Shown here: one piece after another, positions 51,506 through 59,970 of the stretch
How positions within the stretch are numbered: position 1 is the stretch's first letter
Layout: each line of letters starts with the position of its first letter
Assembly (NCBI RefSeq): GCF_009740395.1
Contig: NZ_WOXT01000002.1
Span: forward strand, 496,001 to 560,000
From: Noviluteimonas gilva
Lineage (GTDB): Bacteria; Pseudomonadota; Gammaproteobacteria; Xanthomonadales; Xanthomonadaceae
DNA length: 64,000 bases
Direction of reading: 5' to 3'
The notes under the pieces: model-generated
What the model was told of the DNA's origin: nothing
What the model saw: the letters and a program-made list of their open reading frames with translations, nothing else
The model's database searches: none
Program-made: the position numbers and the translations under genes

Positions 51506-54500
51506 TCAGGCTTGCGTCGTCGCGAGTGCGGCGGCGGGTTCGGGCTTGGGCGCCACGAGCTTGCGCAGCGCGACGTAGAAGACCGGAGTGAGGAACAGGC
51601 CGAACAGCGTCACGCCGAGCATCCCGGCGAACACCGTGATGCCGGTGACCGAGCGCACTTCCGCGCCCGCGCCGTGCGAGAGCACCAGCGGCACCGTGCC
51701 GGCGATGAAGGCGATCGAGGTCATGACGATCGGGCGCAGGCGGAGGCGGCACGCTTCCAGTGCGGCTTCGACGATGCCCTTGCCCTGCATTTCCAGTTCG
51801 CGGGCGAACTCGACGATCAGGATCGCGTTCTTGCACGCCAGGCCCATGAGCACGACCAGGCCGACCTGCACGAACACGTTGTTGTCGCCACCGGTGAGCT
51901 TCACGCCGACCAGCGCGGACAGCAGCGTCATCGGCACGATCAGGATCACGGCCAGCGGCAGCGTCCAGCTTTCGTACAACGCGGCGAGCACGAGGAAGGC
52001 GAGCAGCACGGCGAGCGGGAACACGACGAGCGCTGCATTGCCCTGCGTGGCCTGCTGGTAGCTCAGGTCGCTCCAGTCGAAGCCCATGCCGTTCGGCAAC
52101 ACCTGGCCGGCGATTTCGGTGACCTTCTCCATCGCTTCGCCGGACGACATCTTGGTCGGGTCGTAGCCGCCGAGCAGGTCGGCCGCCGGATAACCGTTGA
52201 AGCGCAGCACCGGGTCGGGGCCGTAGGACTGCTTGATCGTGACCATCGAACCGATCGGCACCATCTCGCCGTTGACGTTGCGCGTGCGCAGCTTGGCGAT
52301 GTCTTCGACATTGTCGCGGAACGGACCGTCGGCTTGCGCGACGACCTGCCAGGTGCGGCCGAACATGTTGAAGTCGTTGACGTACGCCGAACCCAGGTAG
52401 GTCTGCAGCGTGTCGAACAACTCCGTCAGCGGCACGCCCTGCGCCTTGGCCTTCACGCGATCGACTTCCGCGTCGAGCTGCGGCACGTTGGCCTGGTAGC
52501 TCGTGATCGGATAGCCCATGCCCGGCGTCTGCGCGGCGGTGCCTTGCACGGCCTGCACCGCGTTCTGCAGCGCACCGTAGCCGAGGTTGGCGCGGTCTTC
52601 GACGAACAGCGAGTAACCCTGGCCGTTGCCCAGGCCGAGGATCGGCGGCGGCATCAGCGAGAAGGCGAAGCCTTCCTGGATGCCGGAGAGCTTGGCATTG
52701 AGCTGGTCGTTGATTTCCTTCGCGGAAAGATGACGCTCGTTGAACGGCTTGAGCGGGAAGAACACCACGCCGCTGTTCGGGGTGTTGGTGAACTGCAGCG
52801 GGTTCAGGCCCGGGAACGCGACTTCGTGCCCGACGCCATCGATGCTCTTCGCCGCTTCGGCGATCTTCTTCAGCGCCGCATCGGTGCGTTCGATGGAGGA
52901 CCCTTCCGGCATCTTCACGCCCGCGATCAGGTACAGCTTGTCCTGCGTCGGAATGAAGCCGCTGGGCACCCACTGGAACACGAACGCGGTGGCGACCAGC
53001 AGCACGGCATACACGCCGAACACGCGGCCACGACGGCCGAGCAGGCGGCCCACGCCGGTCTGGTAACGCTCGGAGTTCTTGTGGAAGAAGCGGTTGAACG
53101 GACGGAAGATCCAGCCGAACGCACGCTCGATGCCGCGCGAGAGCACGTCCTTCTTTGCGCCGTGCGGGCGCAGCAGCTTGGCGGCCAGCGCTGGCGAGAG
53201 CGTCAGCGAGTTGATCGCCGAAATCACGGTGGAGATGGCGATAGTGACGGCGAACTGCTTGTAGAACTGACCGGTCACGCCCGACAGGAACGCCATCGGC
53301 ACGAACACCGCGCACAACACCAGCGCGATCGCGATGATCGGGCCGGAGACTTCCTTCATCGCCAGGTGCGCGGCCTCCAGCGGCGTTGCGCCTTCTTCGA
53401 TGTGGCGTTCGACGTTTTCCACCACCACGATCGCGTCATCGACCACGATGCCGATCGCGAGCACCAATCCGAACAAGGTCAGCGTGTTGATCGAGAACCC
53501 GAGCAGGTGCAACGCGCCGAACGTACCGACGATCGAGACCGGCACGGCGATCAGGGGGATGATCGAAGCGCGCCAGGTCTGCAGGAACAGGATCACGACC
53601 AGCACGACGAGCAAGGTTGCTTCCAACAGCGTGCTGACGACGGCCTTGATCGAGTCGCGCACGAAGATCGTGGTGTCGTAGACGGTGCGGTATTCCACGC
53701 CCGGCGGGAAACGCGTCTGCAGCTGGTCCATCTTCGCGACCACCTGGTCGCGGATCGCCAGCGCGTTGGCGCCCGGCGCCTGGAACACGCCGATGGCGGC
53801 GGCGTTCTGGCCGTCCAGGCGCGAGCGCAGCGTGTAGTCGCCCGCGGCGAGTTCGACGCGCGCCACGTCGCCCAGGCGCACGAGTTCGCCGTCATCGCCC
53901 GACTTCAGCACGACGTCCTTGAACTCTTCGACCGAACGCAGGCGACCCTGCGCGTTGATCGGCGTGAGGAAGTCGCTGCCGTTGGGCATCGGTTCGGCGC
54001 CGAGCTGGCCGGCGGACACCTGGATGTTCTGTTCGCGAACGGCGCGCAGCACGTCGCCGGCGGTCATGCCGCGTGCGGCGATCTTGTCGGGGTCGAGCCA
54101 GATGCGCATGGCGTAATCGCCGCCGCCGAACTGGTGCGCTTCGCCGACGCCCGGGATCTTCGCGAGTTCATCCTTGACGTGCAGGCGCATGAAATTGCGC
54201 AGGTACAGCGTGTCGTACTTGCCGTCGGTGGAGACCAGGTGCACGACCATCAGGAACGTGGGCGATTGCTTCTGCGTCGTCACGCCCTGGCGCCGCACGT
54301 CTTCCGGCAAACGCGCGAGCGCTTGCGCGACGCGGTTCTGCACTTTCACCGCCGCGTCGTCGGCATCGGTGCCGGGCTTGAACGTGATGGTCATCTGCAG
54401 CACGCCGTCGGAGCCGGCGACGGACTTGAAATACATCATGTCCTCGACGCCGTTGATCGCTTCTTCCAGTGGCGTGGCCACGGTTTCGGCGATCACCTTC

Positions 54501-54667
54501 GGGTTCGCACCCGGATACACGGTGCGCACCACCACCGATGGCGGCACGACTTCGGGGTATTCGCTGATGGGCAGCAGCGGGATGGCGATCAGGCCCGCGG
54601 CGAAGATCACGATCGACAACACGGCGGCGAAGATCGGCCGGTCGATGAAGAATTTGGAGAAGTCCAT
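51506..54667 (-). CDS. RND multidrug efflux permease (OqxB/MexF-like)
   Basis: A 1053-residue HAE1-family drug/proton antiporter. MDFSKFFIDRPIFAAVLSIVIFAAGLIAIPLLPISEYPEVVPP is nearly the same as the N-terminus of OqxB and MexF. Proton-relay residues are present: the Asp pair in GIVVDDAIVVVENV (TM4) and the Lys in GLACKNAILIVEFA (TM10). Twelve transmembrane helices with two large periplasmic loops are visible. It exports dyes, quinolones and other amphiphiles with an adaptor and an outer-membrane factor, which flank it. The start at 54667 is fixed by the conserved N-terminus; a longer frame begins inside the upstream repeat element and is rejected. Confidence 0.93.
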   Translation of the reverse strand: MDFSKFFIDRPIFAAVLSIVIFAAGLIAIPLLPISEYPEVVPPSVVVRTVYPGANPKVIAETVATPLEEAINGVEDMMYFKSVAGSDGVLQMTITFKPGTDADDAAVKVQNRVAQALARLPEDVRRQGVTTQKQSPTFLMVVHLVSTDGKYDTLYLRNFMRLHVKDELAKIPGVGEAHQFGGGDYAMRIWLDPDKIAARGMTAGDVLRAVREQNIQVSAGQLGAEPMPNGSDFLTPINAQGRLRSVEEFKDVVLKSGDDGELVRLGDVARVELAAGDYTLRSRLDGQNAAAIGVFQAPGANALAIRDQVVAKMDQLQTRFPPGVEYRTVYDTTIFVRDSIKAVVSTLLEATLLVVLVVILFLQTWRASIIPLIAVPVSIVGTFGALHLLGFSINTLTLFGLVLAIGIVVDDAIVVVENVERHIEEGATPLEAAHLAMKEVSGPIIAIALVLCAVFVPMAFLSGVTGQFYKQFAVTIAISTVISAINSLTLSPALAAKLLRPHGAKKDVLSRGIERAFGWIFRPFNRFFHKNSERYQTGVGRLLGRRGRVFGVYAVLLVATAFVFQWVPSGFIPTQDKLYLIAGVKMPEGSSIERTDAALKKIAEAAKSIDGVGHEVAFPGLNPLQFTNTPNSGVVFFPLKPFNERHLSAKEINDQLNAKLSGIQEGFAFSLMPPPILGLGNGQGYSLFVEDRANLGYGALQNAVQAVQGTAAQTPGMGYPITSYQANVPQLDAEVDRVKAKAQGVPLTELFDTLQTYLGSAYVNDFNMFGRTWQVVAQADGPFRDNVEDIAKLRTRNVNGEMVPIGSMVTIKQSYGPDPVLRFNGYPAADLLGGYDPTKMSSGEAMEKVTEIAGQVLPNGMGFDWSDLSYQQATQGNAALVVFPLAVLLAFLVLAALYESWTLPLAVILIVPMTLLSALVGVKLTGGDNNVFVQVGLVVLMGLACKNAILIVEFARELEMQGKGIVEAALEACRLRLRPIVMTSIAFIAGTVPLVLSHGAGAEVRSVTGITVFAGMLGVTLFGLFLTPVFYVALRKLVAPKPEPAAALATTQA

Positions 54668-54686
54668 GGCAACCTCAGCAGGAGCT

Positions 54687-54820
54687 GGGAATGGGGAACG
54701 GGGAATAGGGAATAGTTGGTCTGCTGCGGCTGCCGGAGCAGCCACACTTCAAGCTTCTGGTGTCGGGGAAAGGGAGGAACGGGGAACAACAATTCCCGAT
54801 TCCCCATTTCCCATTCCCGA
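54687..54820. repeat. Composite heptamer inverted-repeat element, copy 2
   Basis: Four GGGAA(T/C)(G/A) units (54687-54714) face four TTCCC-type units (54793-54820), with inner edges GTTG (54715-54718) and CAAC (54787-54790). Same design as the copy at 44115-44233 but with a different, 68-bp spacer containing GCTGCGGCTGCCGGAGCAGCC-like dyads. It separates the adaptor and permease genes inside the efflux operon. Confidence 0.82.
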
Positions 54821-54828
54821 TTCCTTCG

Positions 54829-56022
54829 CTACTTCATCGCGACTTTTTCACCCGCAGGCTCCGCACCCATCACGATCGCCTTCGGCGAGACCGGCATGCC
54901 GGGCATGAAGACCTTCTGCACGCCGTGGACGATGACCTTGTCGGTCGGCGCAAGACCGGACTGCACCACGCGCAGTCCGTCGATCATCGCGCCGGGCACG
55001 ATGTCCTTGCGGGCGGCGGTGTTGTTCGGGGCGAGCACGTAGACGTACTTGCGGTCCTGGTCGGTGAGCACGGCCTTGTCGTCGACGAGCAGCGCCTTGA
55101 ACTTGCCGCTGCCCTTCAACTGCACGCGGGCGAACAGGCCGGGCGTGAACACGCGATCGGGATTGGCGACCACGGCGCGCGCACGGATCGTGCCGGTCTT
55201 CGCATCGACCTGGTTGTCGATGAAGTCGACGGCGCCGTCGTGCGGATAGCCTTCTTCATTCGCAAGGCCGATGCGCACGGGGTTGCGCACGCCGTCGCGT
55301 TCGCCCTTGCGGGCAAGTTCTGCGTAACGCAGGAACGCCTGCTCGTCGCTTTCGAAGTAGATGTACATCGGGTCTTGCGAGACCAAGGTGGTCAGCAACG
55401 TCGAATCGGTTTGCGCGAGGTTGCCTTCGGTGACGAGCGCGCGGCCGGCGCGGCCGTCGATCGGCGAACGCACTTCGGTGAACTGCAAGTCCAGGCGCGA
55501 TGCGGCGACCGCGGCTTCGGCGGCGCGCACGCCGGCGTTGCCCTGCGAGGAGGCGGCCTTGCGGATCTCGAACTCTTCGCGCGAGATCGCCTTGGCTTCG
55601 ATCAGCGACTGCGCGCGCTTGTCCTGCATCTGCGCCAGCGACTGTTCGGCCTTCGCCTTCTCGAGGTTGGCGAGCGCCTGGTCGAGCGCGGCGCGATACG
55701 GACGCGGATCGATCACGAACAACAGGTCGCCTTTCTTGACGTCCTGGCCTTCGTGGTACGCCACTTGCTGCACGTAACCGCTCACGCGGGGGCGCAGGTC
55801 GACGGTTTCCACCGCCGCGACGCGGCCGGTGAATTCATCCCATTGCGCGACTTCCTTTGTCACAACGGTGGCGACGCTCACTTCCGGCGGCGGCGGGGCC
55901 GCAGGCGCGGCTTCGCTGGTGCAGGCGGACAGGGCGATCGGCAGGAGGGCTGCGAGCGCCAGCGTGCCGAGCACCACGCGGTTGACGACAGGCAATCGGT
56001 TATCGGCGGGTCGGCGGGTCAT
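54829..56022 (-). CDS. RND efflux periplasmic adaptor (OqxA/MexE-like)
   Basis: A 397-residue membrane-fusion protein with lipobox LSAC (Cys32 region) anchoring it to the inner membrane. VDLRPRVSGYVQQVAYHEGQDVKKGDLLFVIDPRPYRAAL is the lipoyl/hairpin start, followed by a long coiled coil with KAKAEQSLAQMQDKRAQSL, and LQFTEVRSPIDGRAGRALVTEGNL (beta-barrel). It bridges permease and outer-membrane channel. AAGGAAG upstream of the ATG at 56022 supports the start. Its first 23 bp overlap the end of the preceding SDR-like gene, so translation is coupled. Confidence 0.92.
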   Translation of the reverse strand: MTRRPADNRLPVVNRVVLGTLALAALLPIALSACTSEAAPAAPPPPEVSVATVVTKEVAQWDEFTGRVAAVETVDLRPRVSGYVQQVAYHEGQDVKKGDLLFVIDPRPYRAALDQALANLEKAKAEQSLAQMQDKRAQSLIEAKAISREEFEIRKAASSQGNAGVRAAEAAVAASRLDLQFTEVRSPIDGRAGRALVTEGNLAQTDSTLLTTLVSQDPMYIYFESDEQAFLRYAELARKGERDGVRNPVRIGLANEEGYPHDGAVDFIDNQVDAKTGTIRARAVVANPDRVFTPGLFARVQLKGSGKFKALLVDDKAVLTDQDRKYVYVLAPNNTAARKDIVPGAMIDGLRVVQSGLAPTDKVIVHGVQKVFMPGMPVSPKAIVMGAEPAGEKVAMK

Positions 56023-56890
56023 GAGCGTCTTCCTTGGAGGAGAGGGGAGAGGTGGCGTCGTTGTGCTTGTTCGATGGCGAGAGCGCGCCGAGCAGGCGGC
56101 GCGCATCCTCGTGGCAGCGTGCGGCGAGCGCCGCATCGTCGCCATCCGATCCTTGTGATTGCGTCTTGCACGGGCCCTTGCAGTGCACGATCGGGTCGGT
56201 GGCCGCGTGGTCGATGCGATCGAGCAGGGCGATCGCGCGGCGGCCGACGCCGAGGGCTTCGGGCCATTGATCGCAGGCGTGCCGGGCGTTGGCGTCGGTT
56301 TTCAGCGGCCAGTCGAGCGCAAGCAACTGCACGCGCACGCCGCGCGGGCGGGCTTCTTCGTGCAGCACGCGCGCGAGCATGCGCAACGCGGCGGCACCGA
56401 CCGAGCGATGACCGTAACCTGCCCACGGGTTGTCGCCGCCGGGGCCGTCGACGATCACCCAACCGCCCGCACGGCCGCCTTTCGCCAACAGCGGCAGCAG
56501 GTGGCGCGCGAGCGCGAGGTGAGCGACGACGTTCTGGTCGATCGATTCGCGCAATTCGGTCGCCGAGCCGTCGAGCAAGCGGCCGCGTTCGCGTTCGCTG
56601 CACAGCGCGACGACGACGCCGTGGATCGGACGGTCGAGTTCGCGCAGCGTGTGTTCGAGCGCCGCGGCGTCGTGTTCGTCGCCCAGGGGGGCGTCGATGA
56701 AGGAAAGGTCGGCGTGCGCATGCAGTCCCTGCAGTGCGCGCAACCCGTCAGTGTCGGGGGAGACGGCGATGACGGGCCGGCCGGCGTCGAGCGCGGCGCG
56801 GACCACGCCGCGCCCGATGGCGCCGGTCGCGCCGAGAACCAGGAGGGCGGCCGATGGGCCGCCCGCATTATTGCGAGAGATGGACTTCAT
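56000..56890 (-). CDS. SDR-fold protein with degenerate active site
   Basis: A 296-residue Rossmann-fold protein. The cofactor loop GATGAIG (residues 20-26) and NVVAHLALARHL (helix alpha-E) are SDR-like. The catalytic Tyr-x-x-x-Lys reads AGYGHRSVGAA, so Lys is replaced by Ser, and the usual Ser is in VIVDGPGG where it is absent. The last 45 residues (QSQGSDGDDAALAARCHEDARRLL) are an unrelated tail. The enzyme may have lost reductase activity or use another mechanism. It overlaps the adaptor start by 23 bp and begins in an ATGA overlap with the small membrane gene upstream. Belongs to the efflux operon by layout. Confidence 0.7.
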   Translation of the reverse strand: MKSISRNNAGGPSAALLVLGATGAIGRGVVRAALDAGRPVIAVSPDTDGLRALQGLHAHADLSFIDAPLGDEHDAAALEHTLRELDRPIHGVVVALCSERERGRLLDGSATELRESIDQNVVAHLALARHLLPLLAKGGRAGGWVIVDGPGGDNPWAGYGHRSVGAAALRMLARVLHEEARPRGVRVQLLALDWPLKTDANARHACDQWPEALGVGRRAIALLDRIDHAATDPIVHCKGPCKTQSQGSDGDDAALAARCHEDARRLLGALSPSNKHNDATSPLSSKEDAHDPPTRR

Positions 56891-57156
56891 TGCCCCGCTC
56901 CCGGGATAGTTTCTCCCGAATGTGGGACGAAAGCGCGGATCAGGTCGTGGCGTTGCACGGCGCCGGCCACGGCCAGGCCCAGGACGAGCAGCGGCATGCC
57001 GACGAGGAAGGCAACCACCACGACCATCAGCCAGGCCGGGCCGGCGCCGTGTCCGACGGCTTCACCGATCGCAAAGAATCCAAGCACCACCAGCACGATC
57101 AGGCCGATCGGCAGGAGGGGCAGGAGGGCGAGGCGGGCGCGTTGCTGGGTGGACAT
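56887..57156 (-). CDS. Small two-helix membrane protein, first gene of the efflux operon
   Basis: An 89-residue protein starting MSTQQRARLALLPLLPIG with two hydrophobic segments (residues 10-30 and 38-65, LMVVVVAFLVGMPLLVLGLAV) and a short soluble tail (RHDLIRAFVPHSGETIPGAGQ). No family is recognised. It overlaps the SDR-like gene by ATGA (56887-56890), so it is translated from the same message. The start at 57156 was taken over a longer frame reaching 57294, which would run into the divergent promoter region. Confidence 0.6.
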   Translation of the reverse strand: MSTQQRARLALLPLLPIGLIVLVVLGFFAIGEAVGHGAGPAWLMVVVVAFLVGMPLLVLGLAVAGAVQRHDLIRAFVPHSGETIPGAGQ

Positions 57157-57207
57157 GGCCAGGGGGTTCGGCGGGGATGGCGCAAAAGGTACGCCCCGGA
57201 TCGGCAC

Positions 57208-57222
57208 TTGATTAGCTGGCAA
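57208..57222. promoter_or_regulatory. LysR-type binding-site candidate in the divergent promoter
   Basis: TTG-N9-CAA (57208-57222), a LysR-like dyad, is followed by AT-rich GGGAATAATTGTCCC (57227-57241). Both lie in the 140-bp gap between the efflux operon (start 57156) and the lysR gene (57297). Weak evidence, positional. Confidence 0.3.
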
Positions 57223-57296
57223 AACGGGGAATAATTGTCCCGGCCCCGGTCCAATGTTCCTCCCCCCACGGTGACCTCGGCCCACAGGAGCCACGC

Positions 57297-58352
57297 ATGG
57301 CCCGCGATCTCAACGACACCCTGATCTTCGTCAAGGTGGTCGAGCACGGCAGTTTCATTTCCGCGGCGCGTGCGTTGCGGCTTCCCAAGACCACGGTCAG
57401 CCGCAAGGTGCAGGACCTGGAAACGCGCCTGGGCGCGCAGTTGCTCCATCGCACCACGCGCAAGCTCGGGCTGACCGAAGCGGGCAATGTGTATTACGAA
57501 CATTGCCAGCGCATTGCGCGCGAACTCGACGAAGCCGAAAGCGCGGTGGGCCAGTTGCAGGGCGGGCCGCGCGGTTGGCTGCGCATCACCACGCCCTATT
57601 CGATGGGCATCGAATGGATCGCGCCGCTGCTCAGCGAATTCCACCAGCGCAATCCCGAAGTGCGCGTGGAGATGGTGCTCAACAACGAACCGCTCGACAT
57701 CATCGACAAGGAAATCGATGTCGCGCTGCGCGTGGGCAATCTCCCGGATTCCAATCTCATCGCGCGTCGACTGGCCACGCTTCGCACGCAGGTGTACGCG
57801 AGCCAGCGCTATCTCGAAAAACACGGCGAACCGCTGCATCCCGACGACCTGCAGCACCACCGCACGCTCGCGATGAACAAGCAGCGCAAGAACGGTGCCG
57901 GCTTCAGCTGGCCGCTGCACGACGGCACCAAGAGCACCGAGTTCCGCATCGATCCGGTGTTCGTCGCCAACGATCCGGCGGGCCTGCGCGGCGCGCTGAT
58001 CACGGGCGAGGGCATGATGCTCGGGACCGACATCATGATGCGGCCGTATGTCGAAGCCGGTTACATCCGTCGCGTGCTGCCCGCATGGAACGGCCCGGAG
58101 TACGAAATGAACGCGGTGTTCCCGCGCGGGCGCGTGCAGTCGCCGAAGGTGCGTGCGTTCGTCGATTTCCTCGTCGAGCGCCTCGACTTCGACGCGGGCG
58201 TGATGCAGGGCGTGTGCCCCGGATCGAGCTGCACGGAAGTGGGCAAGAAGCCTGAGTTGGTCGCCAACGCGTATCGCCTGGCGTTGCGCAAGGTGGCGGA
58301 CGAAACGCCCGCGGCGCAGGCCACGGAAGCCGAAGAGACCGTCGAGGCCTAA
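57297..58352 (+). CDS. LysR-family transcriptional regulator
   Basis: A 351-residue LTTR. The N-terminal winged helix-turn-helix (residues 4-63; FISAARALRLPKTTVSRKVQDLETRLGAQLLHRTTRKLGLTEAG) is followed by a substrate-binding domain beginning WLRITTPYSMGIEWIAPLLSEF. It is about 45 residues longer than typical, with an extra C-terminal tail (KKPELVANAYRLALRKVADET), preceded by a Cys pair (CPGSSC) that could sense redox. AGGAG at 57286-57290 supports the ATG. It is divergent from, and presumably regulates, the RND efflux operon, like MexT for mexEF-oprN. Convergent with the GFA gene (4-bp overlap). Confidence 0.9.
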   Translation: MARDLNDTLIFVKVVEHGSFISAARALRLPKTTVSRKVQDLETRLGAQLLHRTTRKLGLTEAGNVYYEHCQRIARELDEAESAVGQLQGGPRGWLRITTPYSMGIEWIAPLLSEFHQRNPEVRVEMVLNNEPLDIIDKEIDVALRVGNLPDSNLIARRLATLRTQVYASQRYLEKHGEPLHPDDLQHHRTLAMNKQRKNGAGFSWPLHDGTKSTEFRIDPVFVANDPAGLRGALITGEGMMLGTDIMMRPYVEAGYIRRVLPAWNGPEYEMNAVFPRGRVQSPKVRAFVDFLVERLDFDAGVMQGVCPGSSCTEVGKKPELVANAYRLALRKVADETPAAQATEAEETVEA

Positions 58353-58765
58353 AGGATGCGCACGTCGGCGATCCAGCGCGATCGCCGGCGTGCCAGCCGC
58401 GCCTGAACCGTTTCGCCTTCGACGTCGCTGTCGCTGCGGTCGAAACGCACGGGATCCACGTCTTCGAACGTGTTGATGTTCACCACCGCGTAATCGCGGC
58501 CGTCGATGCGGCACGTCGATGCGACGACCACGCCGCACCCCGTGCATACATGGAAATCCGCCGTGCGCGTGCCGAAGGCGTAGCGTTCGACGCGCGCTGG
58601 ATCGGCGATGCGCAACACGAGCGCGGCGTCGGGATGCGATGTCCACGTCGCGCCGTGCTTGCGGCAGAACGTGCAGCCGCAAGCGCGCGCGGGAATGCGT
58701 TGGACGTCCGCCGGCCAATACAGCGAGAGCCGCACATTCCCGCAGTGGCAACCGCCCTGGATCAT
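58349..58765 (-). CDS. GFA-family zinc-binding protein
   Basis: A 138-residue protein of the GFA fold (glutathione-dependent formaldehyde-activating/CENP-V). Zinc ligands: GCHCG (Cys at residues 6 and 8), CGCTFC and CTGCG, with the glutathione-like site in the intervening block (HGATWTSHP). The family includes Gfa, which binds S-hydroxymethylglutathione, but most members have unknown roles. The start overlaps the stop of the sugar dehydrogenase by ATGA, so the two are coupled. It ends inside the lysR stop on the other strand. Confidence 0.85.
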   Translation of the reverse strand: MIQGGCHCGNVRLSLYWPADVQRIPARACGCTFCRKHGATWTSHPDAALVLRIADPARVERYAFGTRTADFHVCTGCGVVVASTCRIDGRDYAVVNINTFEDVDPVRFDRSDSDVEGETVQARLARRRSRWIADVRIL

Positions 58766-59943
58766 GTGCCCGGCGGCGTCAGGCGCAGCAACTTGCCGTT
58801 GGCTGCGTCGGTCAGCACGTAGACGTTGCCGTCGTTGCCCACGCGCACGTCGCGAATGCGCGCGCCCTCGTCCTGCAACAGGCGTTCTTCGCCGACGATC
58901 GCGTTGCCCTTGAGCGAAAGCCGGATCAGGTTGGATTCGGCGAGCGAGCCCAGGAACAGGCTGTCGTTCCATGCGCTGCCCGGGCGCCCGGTGAAGAACG
59001 CCATGCCGCTCAGGCCCGGCGACTTCGCCCAGTAGTGATGCGGCTGTTCCATGCCCGGCGCGGAGGAGCCGACCGATTCGGCGATCTTGTAACCCGGATA
59101 GTCGATGCCCCAGGTAATGATCGGCCAGCCGTAATTCTTGCCGGCCTGCGGAATGTTGATTTCGTCGCCGCCGCGCGGGCCGTGCTCGCTTTCCCACAGG
59201 GTGCCGGTGCGCGGATCGAGCGCGAGGCCCTGCATGTTGCGATGGCCGTAGCTCCAGATTTCCGGGCGCGCATCCTTGCGGCCGACGAAGGGGTTGTCGC
59301 GCGGCACGCTGCCGTCGAGGTTCAGGCGCACAAGCTTGCCCTGCAGCATGTTCAGTTGCTGGGACTTCATCCGATCCTGTCGCTCGCCCTGGCTGATGAA
59401 CACATGCCCGTGTCCGTCGAACACGATGCGCGAACCGAAATGCGCGCCGCCGGTGAGCTTGGGTTGCTGGCGATAGATCACGCGCACGTCGTGCAACGCG
59501 GTGTCGACGAGCGTCGCCGTCGCGACCGCGGTGCCGGCCGTGCCGTCGTCAGCGGGTTCGGCGAAGCTGAGGTAGATCTTTTTCGAGGTCGCGAAATCCG
59601 GTGCGAGCACGACATCGAGCAGGCCGCCCTGGCCCTCGGCGTACACGGCCGGCACGTTCGCGATCGGCTCGCCGAGCGTGCCGTCGGCGGCCACGCGGCG
59701 TAGGCGACCGGGGCGTTCGGTGACGAGGAAGGCGCCATCGGGCAGCAGCGCGACGGACCAGGGGTGTTCCAGACCCTTCGCGATCGTTTCGACACGCATG
59801 CTCCTGGACGGCGTCGCCGCGCTCGCCGGTGCCGTGGCCGTTCCACCACTGGCCGTCGCCGTCGCGGAGGATTGCTGCGAGCTGCATCCGAAACTCGCCA
59901 GTGAACCCACCACCGCGAGCACCATCATCGCCTTGCGTGCCAT
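58762..59943 (-). CDS. PQQ-dependent soluble aldose/sugar dehydrogenase (YliI-like)
   Basis: A 393-residue lipoprotein (lipobox FGCS, Cys20, after MARKAMMVLAVVGSLAS) with an Ala/Thr linker to about residue 48. The beta-propeller shows GLEHPWSVALLPDGAFLVTERPGRL, the catalytic-site GGAHFGSRIVFDGHGHVFISQGER, and SYGHRNMQGLALDP and WESEHGPRGGDEIN, all signatures of the Asd/YliI family of PQQ enzymes. It oxidises aldose sugars in the periplasm, feeding electrons to the respiratory chain if PQQ is present; no pqq genes lie in this window. GGAGG at 59947-59951 supports the start. Coupled to GFA. Confidence 0.88.
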   Translation of the reverse strand: MARKAMMVLAVVGSLASFGCSSQQSSATATASGGTATAPASAATPSRSMRVETIAKGLEHPWSVALLPDGAFLVTERPGRLRRVAADGTLGEPIANVPAVYAEGQGGLLDVVLAPDFATSKKIYLSFAEPADDGTAGTAVATATLVDTALHDVRVIYRQQPKLTGGAHFGSRIVFDGHGHVFISQGERQDRMKSQQLNMLQGKLVRLNLDGSVPRDNPFVGRKDARPEIWSYGHRNMQGLALDPRTGTLWESEHGPRGGDEINIPQAGKNYGWPIITWGIDYPGYKIAESVGSSAPGMEQPHHYWAKSPGLSGMAFFTGRPGSAWNDSLFLGSLAESNLIRLSLKGNAIVGEERLLQDEGARIRDVRVGNDGNVYVLTDAANGKLLRLTPPGT

Positions 59944-59970
59944 GCCGACCTCCGGGGGAAAGAGCGCGGG

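Noticed and set aside
50714-54715. Long plus-strand frame opposite the RND permease
   Set aside because: Composition (Arg, His, Asp, Gln) is that of an antisense shadow; the permease on the other strand is unmistakable.
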